From Streptomyces wuyuanensis (lineage in GTDB: Bacteria > Actinomycetota > Actinomycetes > Streptomycetales > Streptomycetaceae), in contig NZ_FNHI01000007.1 in assembly GCF_900103455.1 (NCBI RefSeq), forward strand, positions 124,001-188,000: 64,000 bases of DNA, in the 5' to 3' direction. The notes beneath the pieces were generated by a model, which did no database searches, had not been told where the DNA came from, and saw only the letters and a list, made by a program, of their open reading frames with translations. Below, piece after piece: positions 28,271-35,791 of the stretch (the stretch's first letter is position 1; each line of letters opens with the position of its first letter). The position numbers and the translations under genes were made by a program.

Positions 28271-28362
28271 GGCCGACGAGTCCGGTCCGACGGGCTTTTG
28301 GCCGTGGCCTCTCGGTCACCGAGCGTCAGGACCTCTCCGAGTACTCACCGCCCCGGCCGGGA

Positions 28363-28391
28363 GGCCCCCTCTTCACGGAAGAGGCGGGGCC
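28363..28391 (-). terminator. Terminator of the thioester surface-protein gene
   Basis: Arms 28363-28374 and 28378-28391 pair as a 12-bp stem with a two-base bulge and a three-base loop, 52 bases downstream of the stop codon of the minus-strand gene. Confidence 0.6.
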
Positions 28392-28442
28392 AAGGGGCCC
28401 GGGGTGCCGGATCCGGCCGGCACGCGTCGGACGCGCCGTCGC

Positions 28443-29843
28443 TCAGTCCTCCGCGGAGGGCGCCTTCTTCTTCCGCACGAACAGGACCGCGGCGCCGCCG
28501 ACGATCACGAGTCCGATGGCCACGCCGGCGATGATCGGGGTGGCCCCTGAGGCGCCGGTCGCGGCGAGGTTCTCGTCGATGGCTGTGCTGCCGGCCGAGG
28601 CCGCGCTCGGCTGGGGCGCCGGTTCATCCGTGACCGGACCCGTGCTGCCGGTGGTCTTGCAGTCCAGCACGCCCTTGAAGTTCTTCGAGAAGCCGCCCGG
28701 CCCGGTGATCGTGAAGTCGTAGGCACGGTCCTCGGGAACGGGGACGGTCACGGTGCGGGACTCACCGGGGGCTATGGCGTACTCCCGCCCCAGCAGTTCG
28801 AAGGTGAACTTCTCGTCGCCCTCGTTGGTGGCGGTGATGTCGATGCCGCCCTCGGCGCAGTTCTTCTTCGCGGTGAGCGCGGGTATCGGGCCCTTCTTGG
28901 CCCAGGTGGCGGTGGCCGTGGCAGAGACGGTGGAGCGGCTGGAGCCGGCCAGGATCTGCGTCTGGCTCTTGGTCACCCCGGAGAACGCCCGCCCTACCGG
29001 GACATTGGTCGTGGCCTGCAGGCTCAGGGCGGCCGTGCCGTCGGTGGCGCCGGCCGGCACGTCGAAGTAGAGCCTGCTGCCGTCGACCGCGGTGGTGACG
29101 GGCCTGCCCGCCTGGTCCGTCACTATGACGCCGCTGGCCGCGGAGTCCGCGGGCGGTGTCACGGTGACACGGTCGGCGTCGGTGCGGACCGTGATCGGCC
29201 CGAGCCGCCCACCGGCCTTCCCCGAGACCGCGTTCGGCTCGAGGCTCAGCGAGGCGCGGGGTTCCTCGACGTTCTTGGCCTTCTTCTCGAGCCAGTCGGC
29301 AAGTTGTTCTGCCGCCGGGTCGAGCGCCTCCACCTCCGCGCCGTCCGAGAACCGCCAGATGGCGACCTGGGTGCCGGCCGCCGCGGTCCGCTCGGTGAGC
29401 GGCCCCGTACCCGCCCGCTCGGCCAGTGCCATGAGGTCGTCGACCTGCGGATAGGAGTGCTGCAGGATCCACCGGATCTTCCCGGCGCCGCTGTTGGCGC
29501 CGAGCGAGGTCTGCTCCCAGGGAGTCTCCAGGTACCTGGCCTGCTCCTGCGTCGGGTTGTGTACGTCGATGCAGTACGTCTTGAGTCTGCCCCCACCGTC
29601 GACGGTCATCTCGAACAACCCGGCGGGCAGTTCGTGCTGCCGCCCACCGTCGTGCAGAACGGCCCGGTCGAAGGTGGTGAGGCCGTCCAGCGTCGCGGAC
29701 ACGCCACCCTGGTGCTGAGGGATGTCCTCGGCGGCGGCCGGTCCCGCGGAGGCCACGGCGCCCGCCGCGAACAGACCCGACACCAGGGCCGTCACGGCAA
29801 GCCGGGCGGCGCCCCGCCCGCGTACAGAGAGCGCAGTAAACAC
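28443..29843 (-). CDS. Cys-Gln thioester-domain surface protein with LAXTG sorting signal
   Basis: A 466-residue secreted, wall-anchored protein. The signal peptide spans about 1-38 (ending SAGPAAA). A thioester domain follows: C91 in LKTYCIDVHN and Q159 in GTQVAIWRFSDG form the pair expected to make an internal Cys-Gln thioester, the reactive group with which Gram-positive adhesins bond covalently to host or surface amines. Then come beta-sandwich repeats (about 210-400). The C-terminus has LAATGASG (about 426-433), a 20-residue membrane helix and KKK: a sortase E-type LAXTG signal. GTG start at 29843 follows AAGGGGAA; the in-frame start at 29912 would put 23 residues before the signal peptide. 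Monocistronic, with a terminator at 28363. The target of the thioester in a soil actinomycete is unknown. Confidence 0.88.
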   Translation of the reverse strand: MFTALSVRGRGAARLAVTALVSGLFAAGAVASAGPAAAEDIPQHQGGVSATLDGLTTFDRAVLHDGGRQHELPAGLFEMTVDGGGRLKTYCIDVHNPTQEQARYLETPWEQTSLGANSGAGKIRWILQHSYPQVDDLMALAERAGTGPLTERTAAAGTQVAIWRFSDGAEVEALDPAAEQLADWLEKKAKNVEEPRASLSLEPNAVSGKAGGRLGPITVRTDADRVTVTPPADSAASGVIVTDQAGRPVTTAVDGSRLYFDVPAGATDGTAALSLQATTNVPVGRAFSGVTKSQTQILAGSSRSTVSATATATWAKKGPIPALTAKKNCAEGGIDITATNEGDEKFTFELLGREYAIAPGESRTVTVPVPEDRAYDFTITGPGGFSKNFKGVLDCKTTGSTGPVTDEPAPQPSAASAGSTAIDENLAATGASGATPIIAGVAIGLVIVGGAAVLFVRKKKAPSAED

Positions 29844-29976
29844 AGAATTCCCCTTCGGGCGAGGCCCTTTCGCGTGGGGTGCGTGGGGGGAGCGCCTCGC
29901 CGGCAGACTCAAGTGCCCCGTGAGTACTGAGGAATCCTAAGGACGTGGTGTGACCCGATCCCCCGTCATGCCGTCA

Positions 29977-30005
29977 GATAACCATTCCGACTCGGAATCG
30001 TTATC
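29977..30005. promoter_or_regulatory. AT-rich inverted repeat upstream of the surface-protein gene
   Basis: Arms 29977-29989 (GATAACCATTCCG) and 29993-30005 (CGGAATCGTTATC) match at 12 of 13 positions around a three-base spacer. It lies about 135 bases upstream of the surface-protein start and 60 bases past the SSB gene. Its low G+C suits an operator better than a terminator, though either is possible. Confidence 0.55.
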
Positions 30006-30065
30006 GCCGTCGACGCATCCCCCGTGCGGCTATCGACAAATCGCCACAGTCGCTGTTCGGAGCGG

Positions 30066-30911
30066 TCACGGGATGCCGGCCGGAGCCGCGCTTCGGACGC
30101 CGGGCACGGTGCCGGTCTCACCGGGGAATGCCTGGGGCGCTGCCGGTTGGGCCGTGGCTGCTTCGGCCTTCCGCCCGCTGCCGGTCGTCGCCGTCGCCGG
30201 AGTGGCACGGGATCGGCCGGAGGTCCTGCGTGCCGGGCGGGACGGGCCCGAGCCGAACGGGTCGGTCTGAGCCGCGTCGACCAGGCCCGGCGACGCCGCC
30301 GAGGCCGACGGGACCCATGGGATCGTCGGGGCCGAGGAGGAAACCCGAACGCCGGTGTCCGGGGCCACAGAGAGCTCAGGCCCCGCCGAGGACCTCGGGT
30401 TCGTGGGGACGGCCGGGGCCGGGGCCTTGTGGACCGTCGAGGCCGTCGAGGCTGTCGAGGCCGTCGGCGTTGTGGGCACCGCTGGGGGCACGAAGGGCGG
30501 CGGGGCCATGGCGGTCGTGGCGACGGCCGGATGGCCTGCCGGCTGCGCTTCCGTTCTCGTCACACGACGGAACGCCGAAGTCCCCCGCGTCAGATCGTGC
30601 CCGGCCGCGACCGCGTCGACGTCGACCGACGTCCTGAGCTTGCCCTCCCACTCCTCCTCGCGCACCCTCAGGCGCCCGTGCACCACGAGCGGTTCACCCA
30701 CCGCGACCGACGCCGCGAGATTCGCGCCCAGCGCCCGCCAGGCCCATACCGTGAAGAAGCTCGTGGGACCGTCCGTCCAGCCGTCCCTCTGCCGGTCCCA
30801 CCGCCGCGAGGGGACGGCGAACCGGAAGCGCGCCCGGCCCCCGCTCGCCGACTCCCGGTATTCCACGGCCGTCGCGACATTCCCCACCAGCGTCACCATC
30901 ACGTCACTCAT
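30066..30911 (-). CDS. ssbB: Single-stranded DNA-binding protein, SsbB-like with long tail
   Basis: A 281-residue protein. Residues 1-115 are an OB-fold SSB domain (VTLVGNVATAVEYRES, ARFRFAVPSRRWDR, FFTVWAWRALGANLAASVAVGEPLVVHGRLRVREEEW). The rest is Pro/Ala/Ser/Thr-rich, with a small TAS repeat, and lacks the acidic DDDIPF-type C-terminal tip of the main SSB, so it is the second, specialised paralogue. In Streptomyces coelicolor SsbB acts in chromosome segregation during sporulation, although that protein is shorter. Proximity to the dynamin pair supports a sporulation role. ATG at 30911. Confidence 0.75.
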   Translation of the reverse strand: MSDVMVTLVGNVATAVEYRESASGGRARFRFAVPSRRWDRQRDGWTDGPTSFFTVWAWRALGANLAASVAVGEPLVVHGRLRVREEEWEGKLRTSVDVDAVAAGHDLTRGTSAFRRVTRTEAQPAGHPAVATTAMAPPPFVPPAVPTTPTASTASTASTVHKAPAPAVPTNPRSSAGPELSVAPDTGVRVSSSAPTIPWVPSASAASPGLVDAAQTDPFGSGPSRPARRTSGRSRATPATATTGSGRKAEAATAQPAAPQAFPGETGTVPGVRSAAPAGIP

Positions 30912-31060
30912 GACGATCCCCCTGCCTCGTGTTCCGCATCAGGTCGGCGCTCCGTCGCGCCGACGGTTCCCATGCTGGGCCGCCGGGCGATTTCCCGCTG
31001 ACGCCTGTGGACACGGACACGACTGTGGAAAACCCCGCCACCCTCCCGGGTGACGGGGGC

Positions 31061-33067
31061 TCAGCGTCTGAAGGACACCGCTCCGTACTGTTCCCGCACC
31101 TCCCGGTAGCGCAGCAGCTCCGCCGCAATCGGGTCCAGCACCTTCGCCCGGCCGCACGCCGCCGCGGCCTCCCGCAGGCGCCGCTCCGCGTCCTGTCCGT
31201 ACCGTCTCGCCGGCCCCCTGGCGGCGGCGGCACACGCCCACTCCACCAGCGGCCCGCCGATGATCCCGGCGAGCATCACCAGCACCGGCGGCAGCAGTCC
31301 GGGTTCCAGGACCCCGATGATCTGACCGACCAGCCACAGACCTCCGAAGATCTGCAGCAGCGTCATGCACGCCTGCACGAGCACCGCCGCCGGCCACCAC
31401 GCCGGCCGCGGCAGACGGCCGCTGGGAGTGCCCAGTTCGGCGGCGAGGTCGTCGAGCTCCTCCGGCAGTCCCTCCGCACCGCGCACCGCCGCCTCGCGCA
31501 CGGCCTGCGCCCAAGGAGCCGGCAGCCCGTGGGATGCGTCGTCGGCCACCGTCCGTACCGCCTGCTCGACCCTCTGGCGGGCCGTGAGCTCCTCTTCCGC
31601 GGGCTCGGTCGGCTGCGGCAGGCCCCCACCGGGCATACGAACGCGTTCGTACCAGCGCCAGAGCCGCAGCCATGGTGTCCCGCAGGCCCGCCCCGCGTTC
31701 CTGCGCCACCGCCGCTCGGCTTCCTCGCCGACGGCGGTGGCACCGACAGCGTTCGCCAGCCGGGCCGTGAAGTCGTCCCGGGCTCGTTCGCTGAGACCGG
31801 GACGGCCGTCGGCGACGTACATCGGCCGCAGCCGGTTGGCGGCCGCGTCGATGTCGGCCGAGACGCGTCGGGCCGCGGCGGTCTTCTCCTGGACCAGCCG
31901 CCCGAGCAGTTCGCGCAGCTCGCCGACGCCCTCACCGGTGAGAGCCGACAGCGCGAGGACGGTCGCGCCCGGCTCGCCGTGCTCGCCGACCGCCATCCCG
32001 TCCTCGTCCAGGAGCCTGCGCAGATCGTCCAGCACCTGGTCGGCAGCGTCGCCCGGCAGCCGGTCGATCTGGTTGAGGACGACGAACGTGATCTCCGCGT
32101 GCCCCGCGAGCGGCCGCAGATAGCGCTCGTGGAGCGCCGCGTCCGCGTACTTCTCCGGGTCCACGACCCAGATGACCGCGTCGACGAGCTTCAGGACCCG
32201 GTCCACCTGTTCCCGGTGCACCGTCATCGCCGAGTCGTGGTCGGGGAGATCGACCAGGACGAGGCCCTGCAGCGCCTCGTCGCCGCTGCCGCCGGCGAGG
32301 GGCCTGCGACGCAGCCGGGGCGGGATGGCGAGCCGGTCGAGCAGCCCGGCGGCCCCTTCGGACCAGCTGAGCGAGATCGGCGCCGACGTGGTCGGCCGGC
32401 GCAGTCCGGTCTCCGAAATCGGCACCCCGGCCAGGGCGTTGAAGAGTGTCGACTTGCCGCTGCCGGTGGCGCCCGCGATGGCGACGACGGTGTGCCGTGC
32501 CGACAACTGCTGCCGCGCCGCGGCCTCGTCGAGCACCCGGCCGGCCTCGGCGAGGGCCTTCTCGTCGAGGCGGGTGCGGGAGAGCCCGACGAGTTCGCGG
32601 AGCGCGTCCAGCCTGCCGCGCAGCGGGGCGGCGTACGGGCCCCCGATGGGGACGTGCCGTTCGTCGCCGACCAGCGACCCCTCCTCCCCGGCGAGCTCCG
32701 ACGGGTCGACGGCGCGGCGGGCGATGAGACCGTCCGCCCACTGTTCGCCGTCGCCTTCCTCCGGCGCGCCGGTCTCCCGGCCGCCCTCGTTCCTCCCCGC
32801 GGTCCGCGACGCCTGGTCCGCGGACCCGTTCTCCCCGCTGCCCCGTGCCCGCTCGCCGTCCTCGGAGGAGCCGTGCCCACCCTCGGGACGGGTCTCCTCG
32901 TCCGGGCGGCTGCCGGGCCCGGAAGTCCCGCCGCCGGAAGTCCCGGTCGAGGAGCCGGTCGCGGCCGGGGAACCCGGCTCGGTCTCCGCCCCGGACGCGC
33001 TCCCGGCTCCCTCCCCTGCTCCGGTCCTCGAGCGACGGCCCTCGGTCTCGCCAGTGACTGCCGTCAC
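31061..33067 (-). CDS. dynB: Dynamin-like GTPase with C-terminal membrane helices (DynB-type)
   Basis: A 668-residue protein. A charged Gly/Glu/Ser-rich N-terminus of about 130 residues precedes the GTPase: P-loop AGATGSGKSTLFNAL, switch region RRPTTSAPIS, G3 LVDLPDHDS and G4 VVLNQIDRLPGD. A helical middle follows, then two membrane segments (AVLVQACMTLLQIFGGLWLVG and LLPPVLVMLAGIIGGPLVEW). This fits the membrane-bound member of the Streptomyces DynA/DynB pair, which stabilises FtsZ rings at sporulation septa. GTG at 33067 chosen for the GGAGAGG site eight bases upstream; GTG 33076, which overlaps the previous stop, is an alternative. Overlap or near overlap with the upstream GTPase gene shows coupling. 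Confidence 0.8.
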   Translation of the reverse strand: MTAVTGETEGRRSRTGAGEGAGSASGAETEPGSPAATGSSTGTSGGGTSGPGSRPDEETRPEGGHGSSEDGERARGSGENGSADQASRTAGRNEGGRETGAPEEGDGEQWADGLIARRAVDPSELAGEEGSLVGDERHVPIGGPYAAPLRGRLDALRELVGLSRTRLDEKALAEAGRVLDEAAARQQLSARHTVVAIAGATGSGKSTLFNALAGVPISETGLRRPTTSAPISLSWSEGAAGLLDRLAIPPRLRRRPLAGGSGDEALQGLVLVDLPDHDSAMTVHREQVDRVLKLVDAVIWVVDPEKYADAALHERYLRPLAGHAEITFVVLNQIDRLPGDAADQVLDDLRRLLDEDGMAVGEHGEPGATVLALSALTGEGVGELRELLGRLVQEKTAAARRVSADIDAAANRLRPMYVADGRPGLSERARDDFTARLANAVGATAVGEEAERRWRRNAGRACGTPWLRLWRWYERVRMPGGGLPQPTEPAEEELTARQRVEQAVRTVADDASHGLPAPWAQAVREAAVRGAEGLPEELDDLAAELGTPSGRLPRPAWWPAAVLVQACMTLLQIFGGLWLVGQIIGVLEPGLLPPVLVMLAGIIGGPLVEWACAAAARGPARRYGQDAERRLREAAAACGRAKVLDPIAAELLRYREVREQYGAVSFRR

Positions 33068-33072
33068 CGCGG

Positions 33073-34710
33073 TCACCTCTCCTTCTGCAGTACGGACAGC
33101 GCGGCGATCAGCTCGGCCTGCGGCTCCGGGCACAGCTCGAGGGAGTCGAGCGGCGCGAGGCGCCGGTCGCGCTCCTCGTTCATGACGCGTTCGATGTAGG
33201 TGGTCACAAGCTCCCCGCCCCTGTCGCGCAGCCTGAGCGCGCCCTGAGCTCCCATCCGCTCGGCCAGCAGTTCCCCGGCGGCCCTGGCCCGCCGGCCGCC
33301 GAGCAGGGCGGTGGCGAGCAGCGCGGCGACCGTCTCGGGGTCGGGTGACGCGGAGCGTTCCATGCCGCGGACTTCCTCCTCGGCGAGCTCCTCGAGGACG
33401 CGCTGCCAGCGCCGTACGGCCATGCCGATGCGCTCGGGCGTCTCCCGGTCGGCCCGTGAGTGCCGGGCGAGCGCAGGCCCGGCCGGTTCGCGCCGCCATG
33501 CCTCCTGGAGCCGCTCGTCGGCGGCGGCGACCGCGCACTGCAGCAGGGCGGTCAGGCTCTCCGCGAGCGCGTCGAGGAGCTCACCGGCCGAACTGTCGCG
33601 CGGGTAGCCCCGCCATCGTGTGCGTGCGTCGCCGGCCAGGACCGAACCGCGCTGCACCTGCTTGCGCACCCGCTCGGTCTCCACGCCGTATGCCTCCTCG
33701 ACCGCGGCGGAGAGGCGCACGGCCGCCGCGTACTGCGCGGCCACGGCGCCAGCGAGCTCCGGCATCCGGGCGTTCAGCGAATCGATGACCCCTGCTGCGG
33801 TGCGTACGACCGTCTGCTGGCGCGCGGCGGGGTCCAGGGCCCGGTGTGCCAGCCAGTCGCGGAGCGCGGCGACGGCGGTGTCCGGGAGCAGCCCCCGGCC
33901 GCCACCCGCGGACTCGGGCAGCTCGGGGATCGTGAAGCGCGGTACGTGTCCCAGCCCGGCCTTGGTCAGCAGGGCCGCGTACTGCCGGGAAACCTCGTTG
34001 ATCACCTGGTGCGGCACCCGGTCGAGCACCGTCACGAGCATGGCGTCGTACTCCTTCGCCGTGCGGAGCAGATGCCAGGGGACGGCGTCCGCGTACCGGG
34101 ACGCCGTGGTGACCATGATCCACACGTCCGCGGCGCAGATCAGCTCTGCCGCCATGATCCGGTTCTCCACCACGAGGGAGTCGATGTCGGGCGCGTCGAG
34201 CAGGGCGAGCCCGGGCGGCAGCGAAGGCGCGGTCTCGATCCGCAGCGCCCTCTCCTCGGGCTTGGTCTTGGTCTTGGTCCTGGTCCTGCCCCGCACGGGT
34301 CCGGTCGCGGAGCCGGGCGACTGGTCGGTCTCGTCCTGCTGGGGAAGCCATACGCGGGTGAAATTCGGCAGTACGCGCATGCCGGCGAACCAGTGGCGAT
34401 CGTCCGGGTGGCAGACGAGCACGGGGGTGCGCGTGGTGGGCCGGAGCACCCCCGCCTCGGTGACCCGCCGCCCGACAAGGGAGTTGACCAGGGTGGACTT
34501 GCCGGCTCCCGTCGAGCCGCCGACGACCGCGAGCAGCGGCGCGTCGGGGTCCTTCAGGCGGGGCACCAGGTAGTCGTCGAGCTGCGCGAGCAGCTCGGCT
34601 CTCGTCTGCCGCGCCCGCGGAGCACCTGGAAGGGGGAGTGGAAGACGCACGGCTGCGACTCGGTCGCGCAGGGCGGAGAGTGCGTCGATGAGCTGAGGCC
34701 GTACTTCCAT
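33073..34710 (-). CDS. dynA: Dynamin-like GTPase, soluble (DynA-type)
   Basis: A 545-residue GTPase. The P-loop is [17 protein letters not shown] (near residue 66), followed by [13 protein letters not shown], an insert with a KTKTKPEE run encoded by 6-bp repeats (34261-34288), G3 [11 protein letters not shown] and a helical C-terminal half without membrane segments. It is the first gene of a two-gene dynamin-like operon, as for Streptomyces dynA-dynB. ATG at 34710 is used; GTG codons at 34716 and 34719 are alternatives, and no start has a strong ribosome site. The stop overlaps the possible GTG of the partner gene. Confidence 0.8.
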   Translation of the reverse strand: MEVRPQLIDALSALRDRVAAVRLPLPLPGAPRARQTRAELLAQLDDYLVPRLKDPDAPLLAVVGGSTGAGKSTLVNSLVGRRVTEAGVLRPTTRTPVLVCHPDDRHWFAGMRVLPNFTRVWLPQQDETDQSPGSATGPVRGRTRTKTKTKPEERALRIETAPSLPPGLALLDAPDIDSLVVENRIMAAELICAADVWIMVTTASRYADAVPWHLLRTAKEYDAMLVTVLDRVPHQVINEVSRQYAALLTKAGLGHVPRFTIPELPESAGGGRGLLPDTAVAALRDWLAHRALDPAARQQTVVRTAAGVIDSLNARMPELAGAVAAQYAAAVRLSAAVEEAYGVETERVRKQVQRGSVLAGDARTRWRGYPRDSSAGELLDALAESLTALLQCAVAAADERLQEAWRREPAGPALARHSRADRETPERIGMAVRRWQRVLEELAEEEVRGMERSASPDPETVAALLATALLGGRRARAAGELLAERMGAQGALRLRDRGGELVTTYIERVMNEERDRRLAPLDSLELCPEPQAELIAALSVLQKER

Positions 34711-35024
34711 GGTCACCACATGCGAAGAATGCCCAATTTTGGAGGTTTTTTGAAGCGTATGAGCCCCCCTGCGCGCCGATCAGGCAGACGGGACAGACGG
34801 GACGAGTGGGACGCAGGCATAACGAGTGCACAACACCCGAGGTGTGACGCGAAAAAAGCGCTGCAAGAATCGCATCTGCCTGCGATTATCGGTTCGCTTC
34901 ACCGAACCTCCACATCGTGCCACGCAGGTGAAGCATCCGGGGCAGGGCGATCGGAGCCCTATCCTTGTCCCGGCAAGGTCACGGCCGACCCACCAGGGGC
35001 TCCAGGCCACCGAGGCCACATCGG
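34711..35024. promoter_or_regulatory. Divergent region between dynA and tRNA-Arg with two palindromes
   Basis: No gene in these 314 bases. Two inverted repeats lie side by side: AATCGCA-N6-TGCGATT (34868-34887) and GGTTCG-N6-CGAACC (34891-34908). TATCCT at 34970-34975 could be the -10 box for the tRNA. Confidence 0.45.
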
Positions 35025-35097
35025 GCCCCCGTAGCTCAGCGGATAGAGCAGGCGCCTTCTAAGCGCTTGGCCGCAGGTTCGAGTCCTGCCGGGGGCG
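35025..35097 (+). tRNA. tRNA-Arg (anticodon UCU)
   Basis: A complete cloverleaf: acceptor arm GCCCCCG (35025-35031) pairs with CGGGGGC (35090-35096), discriminator G at 35097; D-arm GCTC/GAGC; anticodon loop CTTCTAA with anticodon TCT; T-arm GCAGG-TTCGAGT-CCTGC. CCA is not encoded. It reads AGA and AGG codons, which are rare in this genome. Confidence 0.95.
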
Positions 35098-35117
35098 CAC
35101 AGAGTGCACGGCCCGCA

Positions 35118-35143
35118 GGCCCTCCCACCGGGAGGGCCTTCTT
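35118..35143 (+). terminator. Terminator after tRNA-Arg
   Basis: GGCCCTCCC (35118-35126) and GGGAGGGCC (35130-35138) form a perfect 9-bp stem with a 3-base loop, followed by TTCTT, 20 bases after the tRNA. Confidence 0.85.
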
Positions 35144-35215
35144 GCTGGTCAGCGGGACCCTAGCGGGCGGACGGTAGTGGACGCGTAAGCGCGGGTGGCG
35201 GCCAGGACGCGTCCC

Positions 35216-35626
35216 CTAGGCGTGGCCGGCTGCCGGGGGGCCGTGGCGTTTCGCGGAGGCGATCACGGCGGAAACGGCCGTGGTCGCGATGAGACTTCCC
35301 ACCGTCACCATCCCCACGCCGACCACGAACAGGCCGCTGCCGTCGTCCGACCAGTCCCAGTACGCGGCGGCGGTCAGGCCGCCCGTGGTGCCGAGCACGG
35401 CGCCGGCGATACGGCGACGGGACGCGGCCCAGCAGACCGGCACCAGCAGGGTCAGCACCAGTCCGATCACCTGCCACGGCTCGTACGGCCCGGTGGTCGT
35501 TCCGTCGCGTTGCACGTCGCGGTGCTGGTCCCAGCCCAGCCAGGCGGCCCACAGCACCGGCGCCGCGAGGGCCGGCACCAAGGTCGCCGGCAGCCGGGGA
35601 ACGAGCGTCAGGAGTCGTTGTCGCAT
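35216..35626 (-). CDS. Small integral membrane protein, unknown
   Basis: A 136-residue protein with about four hydrophobic segments: LPATLVPALAAPVLWAAWLG, PWQVIGLVLTLLVPVCWA, AGAVLGTTGGLTAAAYW and LFVVGVGMVTVGSLIATTAV. I do not recognise the family. ATG at 35626 has GGGAGG-CTGAGG upstream; an upstream in-frame start would add a basic non-hydrophobic leader. It is a single gene between the tRNA terminator and the LuxR-type regulator. Confidence 0.65.
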   Translation of the reverse strand: MRQRLLTLVPRLPATLVPALAAPVLWAAWLGWDQHRDVQRDGTTTGPYEPWQVIGLVLTLLVPVCWAASRRRIAGAVLGTTGGLTAAAYWDWSDDGSGLFVVGVGMVTVGSLIATTAVSAVIASAKRHGPPAAGHA

Positions 35627-35791
35627 GTCCTCAGCCTCCCGGCGCGCCTCGAGACCGGGCAGAGCGCAAGTACTCACTCCCGCCCGAGTACTTCGGCCGG
35701 TCGCTCGCCGCACACGACCGGTGCCGTACGCAGGTCGCGGCAGGCGCAGGGGTGGACGGTGGCCGCCAACTGCCGGCGTGGGCCTGCCGGT

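Larger units (their letters stand above)
27762..28442. other. Long gene-free region upstream of ettA
   Basis: These 681 bases have no credible gene on either strand. The right part contains a run of 9-10-bp repeats (28212-28270) and the terminator of the surface-protein gene (28363-28391). The ettA promoter should lie in the left part, but I cannot point to convincing -35/-10 boxes. Confidence 0.6.

Noticed and set aside
27762..28319. Upstream extension of EttA with a collagen-like Gly-Pro start
   Set aside because: Comes from short tandem repeats; true EttA begins at the TTG at 27761, matching family length and N-terminus.
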